A stretch of 21,345 bases of DNA. Origin: a virus. Location: the IMG/VR virus record IMGVR_UViG_3300043419_000580, positions 1 through 21,345 of that record; one strand, 5' to 3'. Positions 19,792 through 21,345 of the stretch are shown piece by piece. The position numbers were made by a program, and so were the translations under genes. The notes under the pieces were generated by a model. The model did no database searches. It was given only the letters and a program-made list of their open reading frames with translations, and was not told the DNA's origin. How positions within the stretch are numbered: position 1 is the stretch's first letter; the number at the start of each line of letters is the position of its first letter.

Positions 19792-20199
19792 GTGGTTTTC
19801 CCCTAGTGCTTCGGCTAATTCCTCCCACGGTGTACGTAAAGCAGGCCAGTCCCGCAGGGGCGCCACCCGTAGGCCATTTTCGGCAAGATCAACAGCAGCA
19901 GCACCAGGGTACAACAGCACGCGGGCCGGCTTGCTGGCGGTCCCCCTGTACAGGATCAGGACAAAGCAGGGGCGGCCCTTCGCAGCGTGCCGGGTCAGGA
20001 AAGCGACTTGATGAGGGCGAAGCGACACCCGCAGGCCGCGCTCGACAACCTTCAATTCGACAGCAACAAAGCGCGGGCCAACTCCCATAAGACAATCCGC
20101 GATTCCCAGGTTGACCCGGTTTTCGATTCGCTCGATGTCCACACCATGGGGGCGCAGCCCTTCGCGCACCCTAGCGGCAAAAGCGGCTTCAGGTTTCAT
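19789..20199 (-). CDS. VRR-NUC-like PD-(D/E)XK nuclease
   Basis: 136 residues with the start at ATG 20199, which overlaps the end of the small terminase gene (11 bases); the longer frame to 20289 lies wholly inside that gene and has no better ribosome site. The nuclease core is clear: NLGIADCLMG (Asp35), FVAVELKV (Glu48 and Lys50) and SLRPHQVAF (Gln64), the order seen in VRR-NUC and related endonucleases. These cut branched or structured DNA. Next to terminase it may trim DNA during packaging or act as a resolvase. The start is the uncertain part. Confidence 0.72.
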   Translation of the reverse strand: MKPEAAFAARVREGLRPHGVDIERIENRVNLGIADCLMGVGPRFVAVELKVVERGLRVSLRPHQVAFLTRHAAKGRPCFVLILYRGTASKPARVLLYPGAAAVDLAENGLRVAPLRDWPALRTPWEELAEALGENH

Positions 20200-20869
20200 C
20201 GTCGTCGGGGGGACCCATATCGGCATCCCGTTCGAATAGATCGGGGGGAGGTTCTGCCACGGGCGAAGTAAATGCAGGGTCTCGCTCACGTTCGATTGTG
20301 TCCAGGACGGTGCCGGTCTCGGCGTCGATGATGGCCGAAGGCGGGGGGCCGCCGTAAAGCTTCTTCAGTTCGTCAAGCTTGCGCTGGACCTCTTCCTTCG
20401 ACATGGAGTCAATCGTCCCATGCCGGATTTCCTTGCGGTCAACGTAAATAGTACCTAGTGCCTGTCCGCGCCTATATTCGGCCTGGACAGCAGCCGCATA
20501 CGCTCCGGCCTCGAGGGCCTTGTCGCGGATCAACTGCAGGTCCCGCATGTGCCGCTCGTAACTGGTGTTGTACTTTGAATTGAGCTCGGCGCGGTAGGCC
20601 TGGATGGCCGCGACCACGTGGGGATTGATCTCGGGGTTCGTCAACTTCCACGCCATCACAGAGGCAGAGGTGTCTTTATACCCCGCGCGGATGGCGGCTT
20701 CTTTAAGCGTCACCCGGCCGTCTCCCGCCACATATTCAGTGACGAACTTCCATTCCTTGGCGTTCAGAGTCTTGCGCTGTTTGCGCAACGGGGCGACCTC
20801 CCGGGACATCCTGGCCCGCGCCTTATCCGGTACCACCGGCGGGACGTTCCAGACATCCTTCTTGGTCAT
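20189..20869 (-). CDS. terS: Terminase small subunit
   Basis: 226 residues. ATG 20869 is preferred over the one at 20893: it has GGAGG eight bases upstream and overlaps the previous stop by one base (TGATG). After a basic stretch (RKQRKTLNAKEWKFVTEYVA) comes the DNA-binding helix-turn-helix pattern LKEAAIRAGYKDTSASVMAW, KLTNPEINPHVVAAIQAYRA, then a long central helix (oligomerisation) and an acidic tail. The layout is that of the Terminase_2 small subunit family, which recognises phage DNA and hands it to the large subunit. Here the large subunit gene lies 3.7 kb away, across an accessory island. Confidence 0.85.
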   Translation of the reverse strand: MTKKDVWNVPPVVPDKARARMSREVAPLRKQRKTLNAKEWKFVTEYVAGDGRVTLKEAAIRAGYKDTSASVMAWKLTNPEINPHVVAAIQAYRAELNSKYNTSYERHMRDLQLIRDKALEAGAYAAAVQAEYRRGQALGTIYVDRKEIRHGTIDSMSKEEVQRKLDELKKLYGGPPPSAIIDAETGTVLDTIERERDPAFTSPVAEPPPDLFERDADMGPPDDDET

Positions 20870-21084
20870 CAGACAGTCCTCCACATGCGCCACCCGTCCT
20901 CAACCTTGCGCATGACGAATTTCCACGTGGGCTGACGAAGGCGCACGAAGCGCATGGATGAGATGCGGGCGGAATTCGCGTGTGCCTTTTCGCGAAACAG
21001 GATGCTATCGCCCGGTTCCATGTCAGCAAACGGATACTTCGAGCGCGTAACGGGGAACGTCACCCCGCGTTCAATTTGTAGCAT
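20869..21084 (-). CDS. Small phage protein upstream of terS, DUF7303-like
   Basis: 71 residues. The sequence MLQIERGVTFPVTRSKYPFA, DMEPGDSILFREKAHANSAR and KFVMRKVEDGWRMWRTV fits a small phage family I recall as DUF7303: an early YPFADMEPGDS motif and a closing G-W-R-x-W-R. It is often found near terminase or early genes. The function is unknown; the fold looks like a small beta-hairpin domain. The ribosome site is weak. The stop overlaps the terS start (TGATG), so the two are coupled. A good promoter lies 33 bases upstream. Confidence 0.7.
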   Translation of the reverse strand: MLQIERGVTFPVTRSKYPFADMEPGDSILFREKAHANSARISSMRFVRLRQPTWKFVMRKVEDGWRMWRTV

Positions 21085-21116
21085 GATTGGGAAGTCTCGT
21101 AAAAACAGCTACGGGC

Positions 21117-21145
21117 AGTGTACCCCAGGCAGGGCCCGCCGTCAA
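21117..21145 (-). promoter_or_regulatory. Sigma-70-like promoter for the terminase-side operon
   Basis: TTGACG, 17 bases, TACACT, reading leftwards into the 71-residue gene. The -35 differs from the consensus at one base and the -10 at two; the spacing is ideal. The transcript would have a leader of about 25-30 bases. Confidence 0.65.
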
Positions 21146-21249
21146 AGAAACAGGGCTCCCTATAGGACTTTTTGGGGGCATCATCGTTTTTTTTTTTCAA
21201 AAAATTAAAAGTCCAAGTCTCCCCTGAAAAATTACACTGTTTCGACCTC

Positions 21250-21316
21250 CGTAATGCCTCGTAATGCCCTGAAACCCGCACCAGTGCTCACTTCTTACGT
21301 CCATTACGTCATTACG
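21250..21316. repeat. Cluster of CGTAATG words, both orientations
   Basis: CGTAATG occurs at 21250-21256 and 21260-21266, ten bases apart. Its complement CATTACG occurs at 21302-21308 and 21310-21316, with a related CTTACG at 21294-21299, so three units follow at an eight-base period. The arrangement resembles operator or replication iteron arrays. Confidence 0.6.
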
Positions 21317-21345
21317 CCCAATTTCACAAAAAAAAATTCCAAAAC

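Larger units (their letters stand above)
21085..21345. other. AT-rich gene-free leader at the right edge
   Basis: 261 bases with no convincing gene. It contains a promoter for the leftward genes, a run of 11 T followed by A-rich bases (21187-21210), and repeated CGTAATG/CATTACG words near the edge. The low GC contrasts with the rest. The 73-residue minus frame reading through it (from 21281) has no ribosome site or gene-like composition. Confidence 0.65.

Noticed and set aside
21148-21170. CTATAGGGAG-like core resembling a T7 promoter start
   Set aside because: Only the initiation core matches; the upstream recognition bases do not, and no phage RNA polymerase gene is in the window.
1-21345. 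tRNA genes, CRISPR arrays, integrase or transposase
   Set aside because: I looked for cloverleaf-like sequence, regularly spaced repeats and the usual motifs by eye and saw none; a tRNAscan and profile search would be needed to be certain.

Overview
The window reads as the packaging, head and head-to-tail gene block of a tailed bacteriophage, or a closely related prophage. All convincing genes are on the minus strand and transcribed right to left. The genome is GC-rich, and its promoters resemble sigma-70 type with 17-18 base spacers, so a proteobacterial host is likely. A large P22-like portal, a giant lysozyme-type ejection protein and two gp4/adaptor-like proteins, with no tape-measure gene in view, suggest a short-tailed (podovirus-like) virion. 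This is inference from family resemblance; no search could be run.

Right end (21345-19789): an AT-rich, repeat-bearing leader with a plausible promoter, then a small conserved phage protein, the small terminase subunit and a VRR-NUC-like nuclease, stacked with overlapping stops and starts.

Middle (19788-16459): an accessory island separates the small terminase from the large terminase. Four genes (a Cys-rich protein, a DUF932 protein and two unknowns) each have their own leader: an 18-base-spacer promoter, a stem-loop at about the first transcribed bases, and an identical 13-base Shine-Dalgarno block. Two of the promoters share a palindromic operator in the spacer. A 23-residue membrane peptide is coupled to the first gene. 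The gaps also hold tandem stem-loop pairs whose two members share the same tetraloop. This is the most unusual part of the window.

Left part (16458-1): terminase large subunit, a 1045-residue transglycosylase-headed virion protein, portal, a hidden 51-residue gene overlapping the portal end, a 61-residue gene, a GroES-like co-chaperonin, a scaffold-like protein, a conserved unknown, a head decoration-like protein and the major capsid protein. A strong terminator ends this transcript. A promoter-like element and a structured leader then start the second late unit: small virion proteins, a membrane/coiled-coil protein, basic proteins, two adaptors, a zinc-ribbon protein, two tail-associated proteins and a tail-fibre-like gene cut by the window edge. 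I saw no tRNA, rRNA, CRISPR array, integrase or transposase.
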